From Nocardioides pinisoli (lineage in GTDB: Bacteria > Actinomycetota > Actinomycetes > Propionibacteriales > Nocardioidaceae): 64,000 nt of DNA. The stretch spans positions 18,982 through 82,981 of the forward strand of contig NZ_JANARS010000014.1 in NCBI RefSeq assembly GCF_024199985.1, in the 5' to 3' direction. A model generated the notes under the pieces. It was not told the origin of the DNA and searched no databases. It saw nothing but the letters and a program-made list of their open reading frames with translations. Shown piece by piece: positions 43,406 through 51,503 of this stretch (position 1 is its first letter; each line of letters begins with the position of its first letter). Position numbers and translations under genes: made by a program.

Positions 43406-44665
43406 TCAGGGGCGGGTGACCTGCAGCATCCCGAGGCACATCTCGTCGGTCGTGCCCTCGCCCCAGACCACGTAGCGGTCGGGCTGGCCCTCGAAGGCGG
43501 GCAGCTTGTCACGCAGCCACTGGACGTGCCGGCAGGTCACCTTCACCTGCTCGAACGGCTCGAGCCGGATGGGGTCGATCGGGCGGCTGCCCTGGTCGTC
43601 GAAGTCCCAGACCGGGATGTCGAGGATCGTGCGTGCCTGCGGGGTGCCGGGGTTGACCTCGATCTTCAGCGAGCGACCGAGCAGGTGCATGTGGCCGGCG
43701 ACACCGTGGATGGTGATGGGCTCGCCCAGCGTGCGGACGCAGGACTGGACCTCTCCAGCCCGCGGCTCGCCTCCGCACAGCAGGTGGAGCAGGTCGGCGG
43801 TGTTGCCGTCGGCCCCGAAGCGCTGCTTCACGTCGGCGACGGCGGCGTCGCGGTCGCACAGCTCGCCGTCGGAGTGCTTGGGCCGGCACGGCAGCTCCAC
43901 GGGCGCGGGCAGCAGCATGGTGCTCAGCGCCTGGTAGTCCCGCTTGCCGGGCGCGAGGCGGAGCTGGGCGGCCGAGGTGTCGGGCTCCTGGCCGGCGAGG
44001 AGGTTGTAGTGGACCTGCATCACGATGCGGCTGCCCTTGCGCAGGCGTACGCCGTAGCCGGGCTTGGTGACCGACTCCTCGCCACCGGGTGCCCAGGCGC
44101 CGATCCACGACGAGCGGTTGACGTCCTGGACGCGGTCGAGACCGGTGCCGCCGAAGCAGGTCCAGCCCTCGTCCTCCTCGGCGGCGTCCTTGGCCTCGGC
44201 CGCGGCGACCTGCTCGGGGGCGACCTGGAACAGGATCACGTGGTGCACCACGTCGGGGTTGCCGGGCAGCACCTGGGTGCCGGTGAGCCAGGCATCGCGC
44301 TCGAGCCCGGGGTCGAGCAGGAAGCAGCGGTAGTCGTCGGTGCCGGTGCCGTAGGGCGCGGACGGCGTGTAGGCGCCCGGCATCGCGATCGTCCTGCGCG
44401 TCTCGCCCGCGCGCAGGGCACGAGACTTCGCGGGCTCGGCGTGGTGGCCGCTGTGCCCGGCCTCCCCGTCCTCCCCTGCGTCCCCGTCCTGCCCGGCCTG
44501 GTCCGCCTCCGCGGTGGACGCGCTCGACGGCGAGTCCGCGGGCTGGGTGGCCTTCTGGTCGGCGCCACCCGCGCCGTCGCCCCCGCTGCAGGCGGACAGG
44601 GCGAGGAGGCCCGCCGCGAGCAGGACGGCGAGGGTGCTGCGGGTGCGAGGGCGGGTCGTGGTCAT
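43406..44665 (-). CDS. lipoprotein with copper type II monooxygenase (PHM-like) fold
   Basis: 419 residues. Lipobox LSAC (Cys26), then an Ala/Asp/Glu linker with His pairs. The body shows copper-monooxygenase motifs: VVHHVILFQV (two His), RIVMQVHYN, GHMHLLGRS and GTTDEMCLGMLQV, as in peptidylglycine alpha-hydroxylating and dopamine-beta type enzymes with their two copper sites. Cysteine pairs (DYRCFL/WTCFGG, ELPCRP/GELCDRD) suggest disulphides. Exported and membrane-anchored. Substrate unknown; the HIT gene lies 4 nt upstream on the same strand. Confidence 0.75.
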   Translation of the reverse strand: MTTTRPRTRSTLAVLLAAGLLALSACSGGDGAGGADQKATQPADSPSSASTAEADQAGQDGDAGEDGEAGHSGHHAEPAKSRALRAGETRRTIAMPGAYTPSAPYGTGTDDYRCFLLDPGLERDAWLTGTQVLPGNPDVVHHVILFQVAPEQVAAAEAKDAAEEDEGWTCFGGTGLDRVQDVNRSSWIGAWAPGGEESVTKPGYGVRLRKGSRIVMQVHYNLLAGQEPDTSAAQLRLAPGKRDYQALSTMLLPAPVELPCRPKHSDGELCDRDAAVADVKQRFGADGNTADLLHLLCGGEPRAGEVQSCVRTLGEPITIHGVAGHMHLLGRSLKIEVNPGTPQARTILDIPVWDFDDQGSRPIDPIRLEPFEQVKVTCRHVQWLRDKLPAFEGQPDRYVVWGEGTTDEMCLGMLQVTRP

Positions 44666-44669
44666 CGGC

Positions 44670-45023
44670 TCAGACCAGCGTCTCGGTCATGCGCGACGAG
44701 CCGCCGAGCACGTGCAGGTGGGTGTGGAACACCGTCTGCCCGGCGCCGGCGCCGGTGTTGGCGACGAGCCGGTAGTCCGCGTTGCCGGACGCGCGGGCGA
44801 CCTCGTCGGCCAGGGCGACGAGGTGGCCGATGCTGGCGGGATCGGCGGCCGCGGACGCGGCGGCGTTGTCGTGGTGGTCCACCGAGATCACGAGCGCGTG
44901 GAACAGAGCCTGCGGGTTGAGGTCCTTGATCGAGACGCCGTGGTCGTTGCGGCCGAGCACGTCGGCCGGGACCTCACCTGCGACGATCCTGCAGAAGATG
45001 CACTCGGGCGCCGTCTCGCTCAT
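44670..45023 (-). CDS. HIT family nucleotide-binding protein (HinT-like)
   Basis: 117 residues. The histidine triad HTHLHVLGG (about residues 99-107) and the N-terminal CIFCRIVAGEVPA, with two cysteines that may bind zinc, are standard. Such proteins hydrolyse aminoacyl- or adenosine-phosphoramidates. ATG start. Probably the first gene of a unit with the PHM-like lipoprotein, an unusual pairing. Confidence 0.9.
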   Translation of the reverse strand: MSETAPECIFCRIVAGEVPADVLGRNDHGVSIKDLNPQALFHALVISVDHHDNAAASAAADPASIGHLVALADEVARASGNADYRLVANTGAGAGQTVFHTHLHVLGGSSRMTETLV

Positions 45024-45097
45024 GCACCAAGCCTAGGGTGTCGGGCCGCGGCGTGGGACCGGAAGCGACGGCCGCGCGCCCCACTACCGTGACGCGC

Positions 45098-46081
45098 ATG
45101 ACCTTCCCCACCACCTCCCGACCGGCCCGCCCCCGCGGCGTACGACGCTGGGCGGGCGCTGGGGTCGTGCCGCTGGCCGCCGCGCTCGTGCTGACCGGCT
45201 GCGCCGGTGACGGGCAGCGACCCGTCTCCGACGACACCAGCGAACCGACCCGGACCGCCAGTCCCGAGAGCCCCGGCAGCCCCGAGCCCGCGCAGGAGCC
45301 GACCACCGACCCGTCGTCGGAGCCCACGGAGGCCACGGAGTCCACCTCCTCCCCGGGGGGCACGGTCGTGCCCCTCTACTTCGCCGGCGACGGCCCGGGC
45401 GGCACGGCCTTGTTCCGGGAGTTCCGACGGGTGGACGGCGATCCGCTGACCGAGGCCGCACGGATCATCGCCGGCGGTGGCGAGCCCGGCGACCCGGACT
45501 ACCGGACCCTCTGGCCGCAGGTCGAGATCGCCTCGGTGCAGGCGACCGACGGCGTGCTCTACGTGGAGATCCCGGACGACGGCTTCACCGAACGCCCCGA
45601 CGGGATGTCGAAGCGGGACGCGAGGCTCGCCCTCCAGCAGCTGGTCTACACGCTCCAGGGCGTCCAGCAGGAGCGGACCCCCGTGGTGATCGGCCGCCCC
45701 GACACCGTGCCGCGGCTCTTCGGCCTCGCGACCGGTGGCATGGTCAGCGACGCCAGCCCGTTGAAGACGCTCAACCACGTCAACATCACCGCCCCTGCCG
45801 AGGGCGACACGATCACCCGGGACTTCATCACCGTCTCCGGTGTGGCGAACTCCTTCGAGGCCAGCGGTCCGTGCCGGCTGCTGCAGGACGGAACGGAGCT
45901 GGCGATGGTGCCCTACCAGCTCGATGAGTGGGCCACGGACAAGCTGTTCCCCTTCCAGGTCGACATCCCGCTCGACGGGGTCTCCGGCGAGGTCGTCGTG
46001 CAGTGCGAGACCGACGACCCCAGCGGCGGCGCGGAGGGCAACGGCCCGGCGATCGACACGAAGACGATCACGGTCGAGTAG
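45098..46081 (+). CDS. GerMN-Gmad2 domain lipoprotein
   Basis: 327 residues from ATG 45098. Lipobox LTGC (Cys35), then a Ser/Thr/Pro/Glu-rich linker. A GerMN domain spans about 85-215 (VPLYFAGDG, LQQLVYTLQG) and a C-terminal Gmad2 Ig-like domain follows (NHVNITAPAEGDTITRDF to KTITVE). The two domains together occur in sporulation- and cell-wall-associated lipoproteins of both sporulating and non-sporulating bacteria. Divergent from the HIT gene with about 75 nt between starts. Confidence 0.85.
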   Translation: MTFPTTSRPARPRGVRRWAGAGVVPLAAALVLTGCAGDGQRPVSDDTSEPTRTASPESPGSPEPAQEPTTDPSSEPTEATESTSSPGGTVVPLYFAGDGPGGTALFREFRRVDGDPLTEAARIIAGGGEPGDPDYRTLWPQVEIASVQATDGVLYVEIPDDGFTERPDGMSKRDARLALQQLVYTLQGVQQERTPVVIGRPDTVPRLFGLATGGMVSDASPLKTLNHVNITAPAEGDTITRDFITVSGVANSFEASGPCRLLQDGTELAMVPYQLDEWATDKLFPFQVDIPLDGVSGEVVVQCETDDPSGGAEGNGPAIDTKTITVE

Positions 46082-46198
46082 GCGTCAACCGGGTCACGCC
46101 CTGACGCGTCTCCTCTGCGTGACCACCCAGACCAGACCACGCTCAGGAAGGCCTCCGGTGCCCGACCACCTGAGCCCACGGTCGTCGACTGATCCTCT

Positions 46199-46287
46199 GG
46201 CGCGTCGGACGACCAGAAGTCCGCACGGACGGCTGGGCCGAGCGCGCGGCGAGCCGTCGTACGCCGGTTGTGGTCGTCCGACGCGCC
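46199..46287. repeat. nested inverted repeats between convergent genes
   Basis: GGCGCGTCGGACGACCA (46199-46215) and TGGTCGTCCGACGCGCC (46271-46287) are perfect 17-bp complements 55 nt apart. Inside are a small GTCCG-CA-CGGAC hairpin and a second pair ACGGCT/AGCCGT (46229-46234 and 46252-46257). It ends 1 nt before the rsmE stop and lies about 118 nt beyond the GerMN stop. May act as a two-way terminator, but the long arms and nested design also resemble a miniature mobile element. Confidence 0.7.
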
Positions 46288-46288
46288 G

Positions 46289-47029
46289 TCAGGACCAGCG
46301 AGGCGTACGCGCGAGCAGCGCGGCGACCGCCACCACGCCGGCGGTCGAGGTGCGCAGCACCTCGGCGCCCAGGCGGACGGTCCGCGCGCCCGCCGTGGTG
46401 AGCGCGTCGAGCTCGTCGGGTGCGATCCCGCCCTCGGGGCCCACCACCACGACGATGCGACCCGAGGCGGGGACGTCGACGGAGCTGAGCGGGGAGGTCG
46501 CGTCCTCGTGGAGGACGACCGCGAGGTCGGCCTCGGCCACGACGTCGGCGAGGTCGGCGGTCGAGGCCAGCGGCGTGACGGTCGGCAACCACGCGCGGCG
46601 CGACTGCTTCGCGGCCTCACGGGCCGTGGCCTGCCACTTCGCGTGGGACTTCGCGGCGCGCTCGCCCTTCCAGACCGCGACCGAGCGCGACGCCGCCCAC
46701 GGGACGATGCGGTCGACGCCGACCTCGGTGAGGACCTCGACCGCCAGCTCGCCCCGCTCGCCCTTGGGCAGCGCCTGGACCACGGTGATCGCCGGCTCGG
46801 GCCGCGGCTCCTGCGCGACGGAGGCGACCGTGACGGAGAAGACCCGTTTGCCCGTCGACGCCACGGACCCCGTGACCGAGGTGCCCCGGCCGTCGGTGAG
46901 GACGACCTGCTCGCCCTCGCGGAGGCGTCGTACGGCCACGGCGTGGTGCGCCTCGTCGCCGGTCACCTCGACGACGGACCCGGACGACGCCCCGTCGAGG
47001 GAGTCGACGAGGTGGACCGGGAGCGACAC
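46289..47029 (-). CDS. rsmE: 16S rRNA (uracil1498-N3)-methyltransferase
   Basis: 246 residues from a GTG. The SPOUT-type knot is evident near the C-terminus: IVVVVGPEGGIAPDELDAL and VRLGAEVLRTSTAGVVAVA. The N-terminal PUA-like region shows GDEAHHAVAVRRLREGEQVVL, as in other RsmE proteins. Follows dnaJ by 3 nt in the hrcA-dnaJ-rsmE heat-shock operon, a common actinobacterial arrangement. Confidence 0.95.
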   Translation of the reverse strand: MSLPVHLVDSLDGASSGSVVEVTGDEAHHAVAVRRLREGEQVVLTDGRGTSVTGSVASTGKRVFSVTVASVAQEPRPEPAITVVQALPKGERGELAVEVLTEVGVDRIVPWAASRSVAVWKGERAAKSHAKWQATAREAAKQSRRAWLPTVTPLASTADLADVVAEADLAVVLHEDATSPLSSVDVPASGRIVVVVGPEGGIAPDELDALTTAGARTVRLGAEVLRTSTAGVVAVAALLARTPRWS

Positions 47030-47032
47030 CGC

Positions 47033-48202
47033 TCAGCCCTGGAAGGCGTCGCGGAGCCGACCGAACATCGACTTGTGCGGCGCCTCGTTCTTCCCGTCGG
47101 GCTGCTCCTCGCCCCGGATCGCGGCGAGCTCCCGGAGGAGCTCCTCCTGCCGCGGGTCGAGGCGGGTGGGGGTCTCCACGGCGATGCTGACGACCAGGTC
47201 GCCGCGCCCACCGCGCAGGCTCGGCACGCCGAAGCCGCGGACCACCTGCTCGCTGCCCGACTGCGTGCCGGGGCGGATGTCGAGGTCGTAGGTCGTCACC
47301 GTCTCCGACGAGTCGTCGGACGAGGCCGGCAGGTCGGCCTCGAGCAGCGGCAGCGTGAGCTCCGTGCCGAGCGCCGCCGCCGTCATCGGCAGGGAGATCG
47401 TGGTGTGGAGGTCGTTGCCGTGGCGGGTGAAGGTCGGGTGCGGCTCGACGTGGATCTCCACGTAGAGGTCGCCGGCGGGGCCCCCGCCGGGGCCGACCTC
47501 GCCCTGCCCGGTGAGCTGGACCCGGGTTCCGTGGTCGACGCCCGCGGGGATCTTGACCGTCAGGGTGCGGCGCGAGCGCACCCGGCCGTCGCCGGAGCAC
47601 TCGCGGCACGGGTCGGGGATGATCGAGCCGTAGCCCCGGCACGCCGCGCACGGGCGCAGGGTGCGGATCTCACCGAGGAACGAGCGCTGCACCACGGCGA
47701 CCTCGCCCTGGCCGTGGCAGGTCTCGCAGGTGACCGGCTTGGTGCCGGGCGCGGTGCCCTGGCCCTCGCACGCCTCGCAGCGCAGGGCGGTGTCGACCTT
47801 GAGGTCGCGGGTGACGCCGAAGGCGGCCTCGGCCAGCTCGACGTCGAGCCGGATGAGGGCGTCCTGGCCCCGTCGGGCGCGCGATCGCGGGCCGCGGGTC
47901 TGGCCCCCGCCACCGGGAGCACCGCCGCCGAAGAAGGCGTCCATGATGTCGGTGAAGCTGAAGCCCTGCCCGGCGCCGAAGCCCTGGCTGAACGCGTCGC
48001 CGCCACGGTCGTAGGCCGCGCGCTTGCCGGGGTCGCTCAGCACCTCGTAGGCGCGCGAGACGTCCTTGAAGCGCTCCTGCGTGTCCGGGTCGGGGTTGAC
48101 GTCGGGGTGGAGCTGCCGCGCGAGCTTGCGGTAGGCCTTCTTGATGTCGTCGGCGCTCGCGTCGCGCGAGACGCCGAGGATCTCGTAGGGGTCCTGGGTC
48201 AC
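47033..48202 (-). CDS. dnaJ: molecular chaperone DnaJ (DnaJ2 type)
   Basis: 389 residues from a GTG. J domain with HPD at 32-34, Gly/Phe-rich region (about 70-90), four zinc-binding repeats (CEACEGQG, CETCHGQG, CAACRGYG, CRECSGDG) and a C-terminal substrate-binding domain. Stimulates DnaK ATPase. The G/F region is short compared with E. coli DnaJ, as usual for the hrcA-linked paralog in actinobacteria. Overlaps hrcA by 4 nt and is expected to be HrcA-repressed. Confidence 0.95.
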   Translation of the reverse strand: MTQDPYEILGVSRDASADDIKKAYRKLARQLHPDVNPDPDTQERFKDVSRAYEVLSDPGKRAAYDRGGDAFSQGFGAGQGFSFTDIMDAFFGGGAPGGGGQTRGPRSRARRGQDALIRLDVELAEAAFGVTRDLKVDTALRCEACEGQGTAPGTKPVTCETCHGQGEVAVVQRSFLGEIRTLRPCAACRGYGSIIPDPCRECSGDGRVRSRRTLTVKIPAGVDHGTRVQLTGQGEVGPGGGPAGDLYVEIHVEPHPTFTRHGNDLHTTISLPMTAAALGTELTLPLLEADLPASSDDSSETVTTYDLDIRPGTQSGSEQVVRGFGVPSLRGGRGDLVVSIAVETPTRLDPRQEELLRELAAIRGEEQPDGKNEAPHKSMFGRLRDAFQG

Positions 48203-49221
48203 TGGTTTCCTTCATCGAGGATCCGGGAGACGTAGCGCGCGACCGCGCGCACGGCTGCCATGGATCCGGGGTAGTCCATGCGGGTGGGGCCGACGACGCC
48301 GAGGGATCCGAGGTGGAACTCCTGCGGGCCGTAGCCGGTGGCCACGACGCTCGTGGCCGCGAGCTCGGAGTAGGGGCCCTCGTGACCGATGCGCACCGTC
48401 AGCGCGTCGGTGCCCGACTCGCCGAGCAGCTTGAGCAGCACGACGTGCTCCTCCAGTGCCTCGAGCAACGGCCGGACGGCGGTCTCGAAGTCGCCGTAGC
48501 GGGCGAGGTTGGCGGTGCCGCCCACTGCGACGCGCTCGTCGCTGCGGTGGTCGGACATCGCCTCGCTGAGCACGTTGACGATCGTGCGGGCCGAGTCGAC
48601 CTGCTCGGGGCGCACCCCGTCGGGCAGGTCGGCGAGGGCAGCGGCGGCCGCGGCGATCTGGACGCCGGCGCTGGCCTGGTTGACCGCCACGCGCAGCTCG
48701 GCGAGGTCGGTGTCGACCAACGGTGCGTCGAGCTCGACGAGGCGCTGCTCGACCCGACCGGTGCTGAGGATCAGGATGACCATCACCCGGGTGGGGGTCA
48801 GCAGCACCAGCTCGATGTGACGCACCGTCGAGCGCGAGAGCGTCGGGTACTGCACGATCGCGACCTGCCGGGTCAGCTGGCTGAGCAGCCGGACCGAGCG
48901 CTGGACGACGTCGTCGAGGTCGACGGCACCGTCGAGGAGGGTCGCGATCGCCCGGCGCTCCGCCGCGCTCATCGGCTTGAGCGTGGCGAGCTTGTCGACG
49001 AAGAGCCGGTAGCCCTTGTCGGTGGGGACGCGACCGGCGCTGGTGTGGGGCTGGTGGATGTAGCCCTCGTCCTCCAGCGCCGCCATGTCGTTGCGGACCG
49101 TCGCCGGGGAGACGCCGAGGCCGTGCCGCTCGACGAGCGCCTTGGAGCCGACCGGCTCCTCGGTCGCGACGTAGTCCTCCACGATCGCGCGCAGCACGTC
49201 GAGCTTGCGGTCGTCGACCAC
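48199..49221 (-). CDS. hrcA: heat-inducible transcription repressor HrcA
   Basis: 340 residues from the GTG at 49221 beginning VVDDRKLDVLRAIVEDYV, the conserved N-terminus; an upstream in-frame ATG is unsupported because it would read across the CIRCE element. The winged helix VGSKALVERHGLGVSPATVRNDMAALEDEGYIHQPHTSAGR follows. The C-terminal GAF-like region responds to GroEL folding. Represses genes with CIRCE sites, including its own operon. Confidence 0.95.
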   Translation of the reverse strand: MVDDRKLDVLRAIVEDYVATEEPVGSKALVERHGLGVSPATVRNDMAALEDEGYIHQPHTSAGRVPTDKGYRLFVDKLATLKPMSAAERRAIATLLDGAVDLDDVVQRSVRLLSQLTRQVAIVQYPTLSRSTVRHIELVLLTPTRVMVILILSTGRVEQRLVELDAPLVDTDLAELRVAVNQASAGVQIAAAAAALADLPDGVRPEQVDSARTIVNVLSEAMSDHRSDERVAVGGTANLARYGDFETAVRPLLEALEEHVVLLKLLGESGTDALTVRIGHEGPYSELAATSVVATGYGPQEFHLGSLGVVGPTRMDYPGSMAAVRAVARYVSRILDEGNQ

Positions 49222-49248
49222 GTCAGCCCTCCTCGGCACGTCGGTTTC

Positions 49249-49273
49249 TGGCACTCGGATAATCGGAGTGCCA
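49249..49273 (-). promoter_or_regulatory. CIRCE operator of hrcA-dnaJ-rsmE
   Basis: TGGCACTC and GAGTGCCA are perfect inverted copies around a 9-nt spacer, matching the CIRCE consensus (TTAGCACTC-N9-GAGTGCTAA) except at the ends. It lies 28 nt upstream of the hrcA start and 31 nt before the ATG of the divergent MBL gene, so HrcA could affect both. Confidence 0.92.
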
Positions 49274-49303
49274 ACTCTACTAGGAGTCCGTAGGCTCGCC
49301 GAC

Positions 49304-50167
49304 ATGCCCGATGACACCCCCCGGTTCACCGAGGTCGCCCCGCGCGTGTGGGTCGCGCACTACGAGTGGATGCACGTCAACATCACGTTGGTCGGCGGGT
49401 CCGACGGGCTCCTGATGGTCGACACGCACGGGTCCGCCGCCGAGGCGAGGGTCGTCGCCGACGACGTACGACGCCTGGGCGCGGGCCCGCTGACCGGGCT
49501 GGTCAACACCCACGAGCACTGGGACCACCACTTCGGCAACGCCACCATGGTCGAGCAGTTCGGCGACCTGCCCATCCACGCGACCGAGTGGGCGGCCGAG
49601 CACATGGAGGTGTCCGCCGGCCACACGTTCGCGCGCTACGAGCAGGACGCCGAGCACCCGCGGCGCGAGGAGATCCTCGCCACCACGCTGCGCCTGCCCA
49701 CCCGCACCTTCTCGTCGGCGGTCCAGCTCGACCTGGGTGACCGGGCGGTCGAGCTCGTCCACCCCGGGCGCGGGCACACGGCCGGCGACCTCGTCGTACG
49801 GGTGCCGGACGCCGACGTGGTGCTGGGCGGCGACCTCGTCGAGGAGTCCGACCCGCCGTTCATCGGTGACGACTCGTGGCCGCTGGAGTGGCCGTCCACG
49901 CTCGACCTCGTGCTCGGCCTGATGACCGACGCCACGGTCGTCGTCCCGGGCCACGGACAGGTCGTCGACAAGGCGTTCGTGCAGGAGCAGCGCCACGACC
50001 TCGGCATCATCGCCGAGACCATCCGCGACCTCGCCTGGCGCGGGGTGCCGGAGTCCGAGGCCCTCGCCGCGGGCGAGTGGCCGTGGGAGCGCGAGCTGCT
50101 CGAGAGCGCCGTCCGGCTGGGCTACGAGCACCTGCCGCGCGGCCAGAAGAGGCTCCCGCTGATCTAG
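49304..50167 (+). CDS. MBL-fold metallohydrolase
   Basis: 287 residues from ATG 49304. Metal-binding motif NTHEHWDHHFGN (HxHxDH), next His in GRGHTAGDL, Asp in VLGGDLVEE and last His in VVPGHGQVV. Metal site complete, so a two-zinc hydrolase is expected. It resembles subclass with broad lactonase or thioesterase activity; substrate unknown. Divergent from hrcA across the CIRCE element. Confidence 0.88.
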   Translation: MPDDTPRFTEVAPRVWVAHYEWMHVNITLVGGSDGLLMVDTHGSAAEARVVADDVRRLGAGPLTGLVNTHEHWDHHFGNATMVEQFGDLPIHATEWAAEHMEVSAGHTFARYEQDAEHPRREEILATTLRLPTRTFSSAVQLDLGDRAVELVHPGRGHTAGDLVVRVPDADVVLGGDLVEESDPPFIGDDSWPLEWPSTLDLVLGLMTDATVVVPGHGQVVDKAFVQEQRHDLGIIAETIRDLAWRGVPESEALAAGEWPWERELLESAVRLGYEHLPRGQKRLPLI

Positions 50168-50231
50168 CGTCCCGACCCGCCACACCCCCCGGGGGCTGGT
50201 CCTGACGGGATCGGGCCAGTAGGACTGACGC

Positions 50232-50540
50232 ATGACCGAGAACAGCGAGTCCCAGACCGACAACCCCGAGTCGACCGACACGCCGAAGGCGGGCAGCGGC
50301 ACCAGCCCCGCCGACTCCGACCACTCCGGCGGCACCGCCTCGCCCGACGATGCCACGCTGGGCGGCATCTCCGACGACCAGCTGCCCGAGGACCTGGTGC
50401 CCAGCGAGGACAACCCGCTCGCCGAGCCGCTCGACCCGGACGACGAGGCGACCAAGAGCCGCGAGGAGCTCGAGATGGACGCCACCCAGGACGAGGACAG
50501 CGGTGACGGCGCCGAGGGCGCCGGCATCTCCGGCGGCTGA
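50232..50540 (+). CDS. small acidic disordered protein
   Basis: 102 residues with about a third Asp/Glu and many Ser/Gly/Pro. No predicted folded core except a short LPEDLVPSEDNPLAEPLDPDD segment. Codon usage and a plausible upstream region support a real gene. Such small acidic proteins are frequent in actinobacteria and unassigned. Independent gene between the MBL and DUF3097 genes. Confidence 0.65.
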   Translation: MTENSESQTDNPESTDTPKAGSGTSPADSDHSGGTASPDDATLGGISDDQLPEDLVPSEDNPLAEPLDPDDEATKSREELEMDATQDEDSGDGAEGAGISGG

Positions 50541-50623
50541 CCTGCAGCCGAGCCGGAGGGTGTGACCCGCGACGCACGGCGTGCCACCACGCCTGCGCGG
50601 CTCGCGGCGCCTAGCGTGGACCG

Positions 50624-51472
50624 GTGCCCAAGGATCGCTACGGAACCGACGTCCTCTCCGGCGACTGGCGTGTCCCGAAGAACGGTCGCGCCACGGAGGT
50701 GCCGACCGAGCTCGGGATGGTCGTCGAGGAGGTCACCACCGACTGGTGCGGCGAGGTGGTCGCCGTGGACCGCGACATCGACACCCTGACGCTGGAGGAC
50801 CGCCGCGGCAAGCGGCGCACGTTCCCGCTCGGCCCGGGCTTCCTGCTCGAGGGCAAGCCGGTGATCCTCACCCGTCCGGTGCGGTCAGGTGCACCTGCCG
50901 CCCCCACGCGTACGGCGTCCGGGTCGGTCGCGGTGCCCAACGCCCGCGCCCGCGTGGCGCGCGCCAGCCGCATCTTCGTCGAGGGCCGGCACGACGCCGA
51001 GCTCGTCGAGAAGGTGTGGGGCGACGACCTGCGGATCGAGGGCGTCGTGGTCGAGTACCTCGGCGGGGTCGACGACCTCGCCGAGCACCTGCGCGACTTC
51101 AAGCCGGGCCCGCAGCGCCGCGTCGGCGTCCTCGTCGACCACCTCGTCCCGGGGTCGAAGGAGGCGCGCATCGCCCAGGGCATCGCCCGCTCCCCCATCG
51201 GCAAGCACGTCCTGGTGGTGGGGCACCCGTTCATCGACATCTGGCAGGCGGTCAAGCCCGACCGGCTCGGCATCACGCGGTGGCCGTCGGTGCCCAAGGG
51301 CATCGACTGGAAGACCGGCACCTGCCAGCAGCTCGGCTGGCCGCACCGCGACCAGGCCGACATCGCCCGCGCCTGGAAGCACATCCTCGGCCGGGTGACG
51401 TCCTTCGCCGACCTCGAGCCCGCCCTCCTCGGCCGGGTCGAGGAGCTCATCGACTTCACCACCCAGCCCTGA
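50624..51472 (+). CDS. DUF3097 family protein
   Basis: 282 residues from a GTG. The N-terminal half holds a beta-rich domain (VVEEVTTDWCGEVVAVDRDIDTL) and the C-terminal half a Toprim-like core: RIFVEGRHDAELVEKVWGDDL and VGVLVDHLVPGSKEARIAQ, which look like the E and DxD parts of a Toprim domain. The family is restricted to actinobacteria and its function is unknown. The Toprim resemblance suggests a nucleic-acid role; that is inference. Convergent with hemW. Confidence 0.85.
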   Translation: MPKDRYGTDVLSGDWRVPKNGRATEVPTELGMVVEEVTTDWCGEVVAVDRDIDTLTLEDRRGKRRTFPLGPGFLLEGKPVILTRPVRSGAPAAPTRTASGSVAVPNARARVARASRIFVEGRHDAELVEKVWGDDLRIEGVVVEYLGGVDDLAEHLRDFKPGPQRRVGVLVDHLVPGSKEARIAQGIARSPIGKHVLVVGHPFIDIWQAVKPDRLGITRWPSVPKGIDWKTGTCQQLGWPHRDQADIARAWKHILGRVTSFADLEPALLGRVEELIDFTTQP

Positions 51473-51503
51473 GCGGAGCGAGGGGCCGGCGAGGTCGGGC
51501 GGG

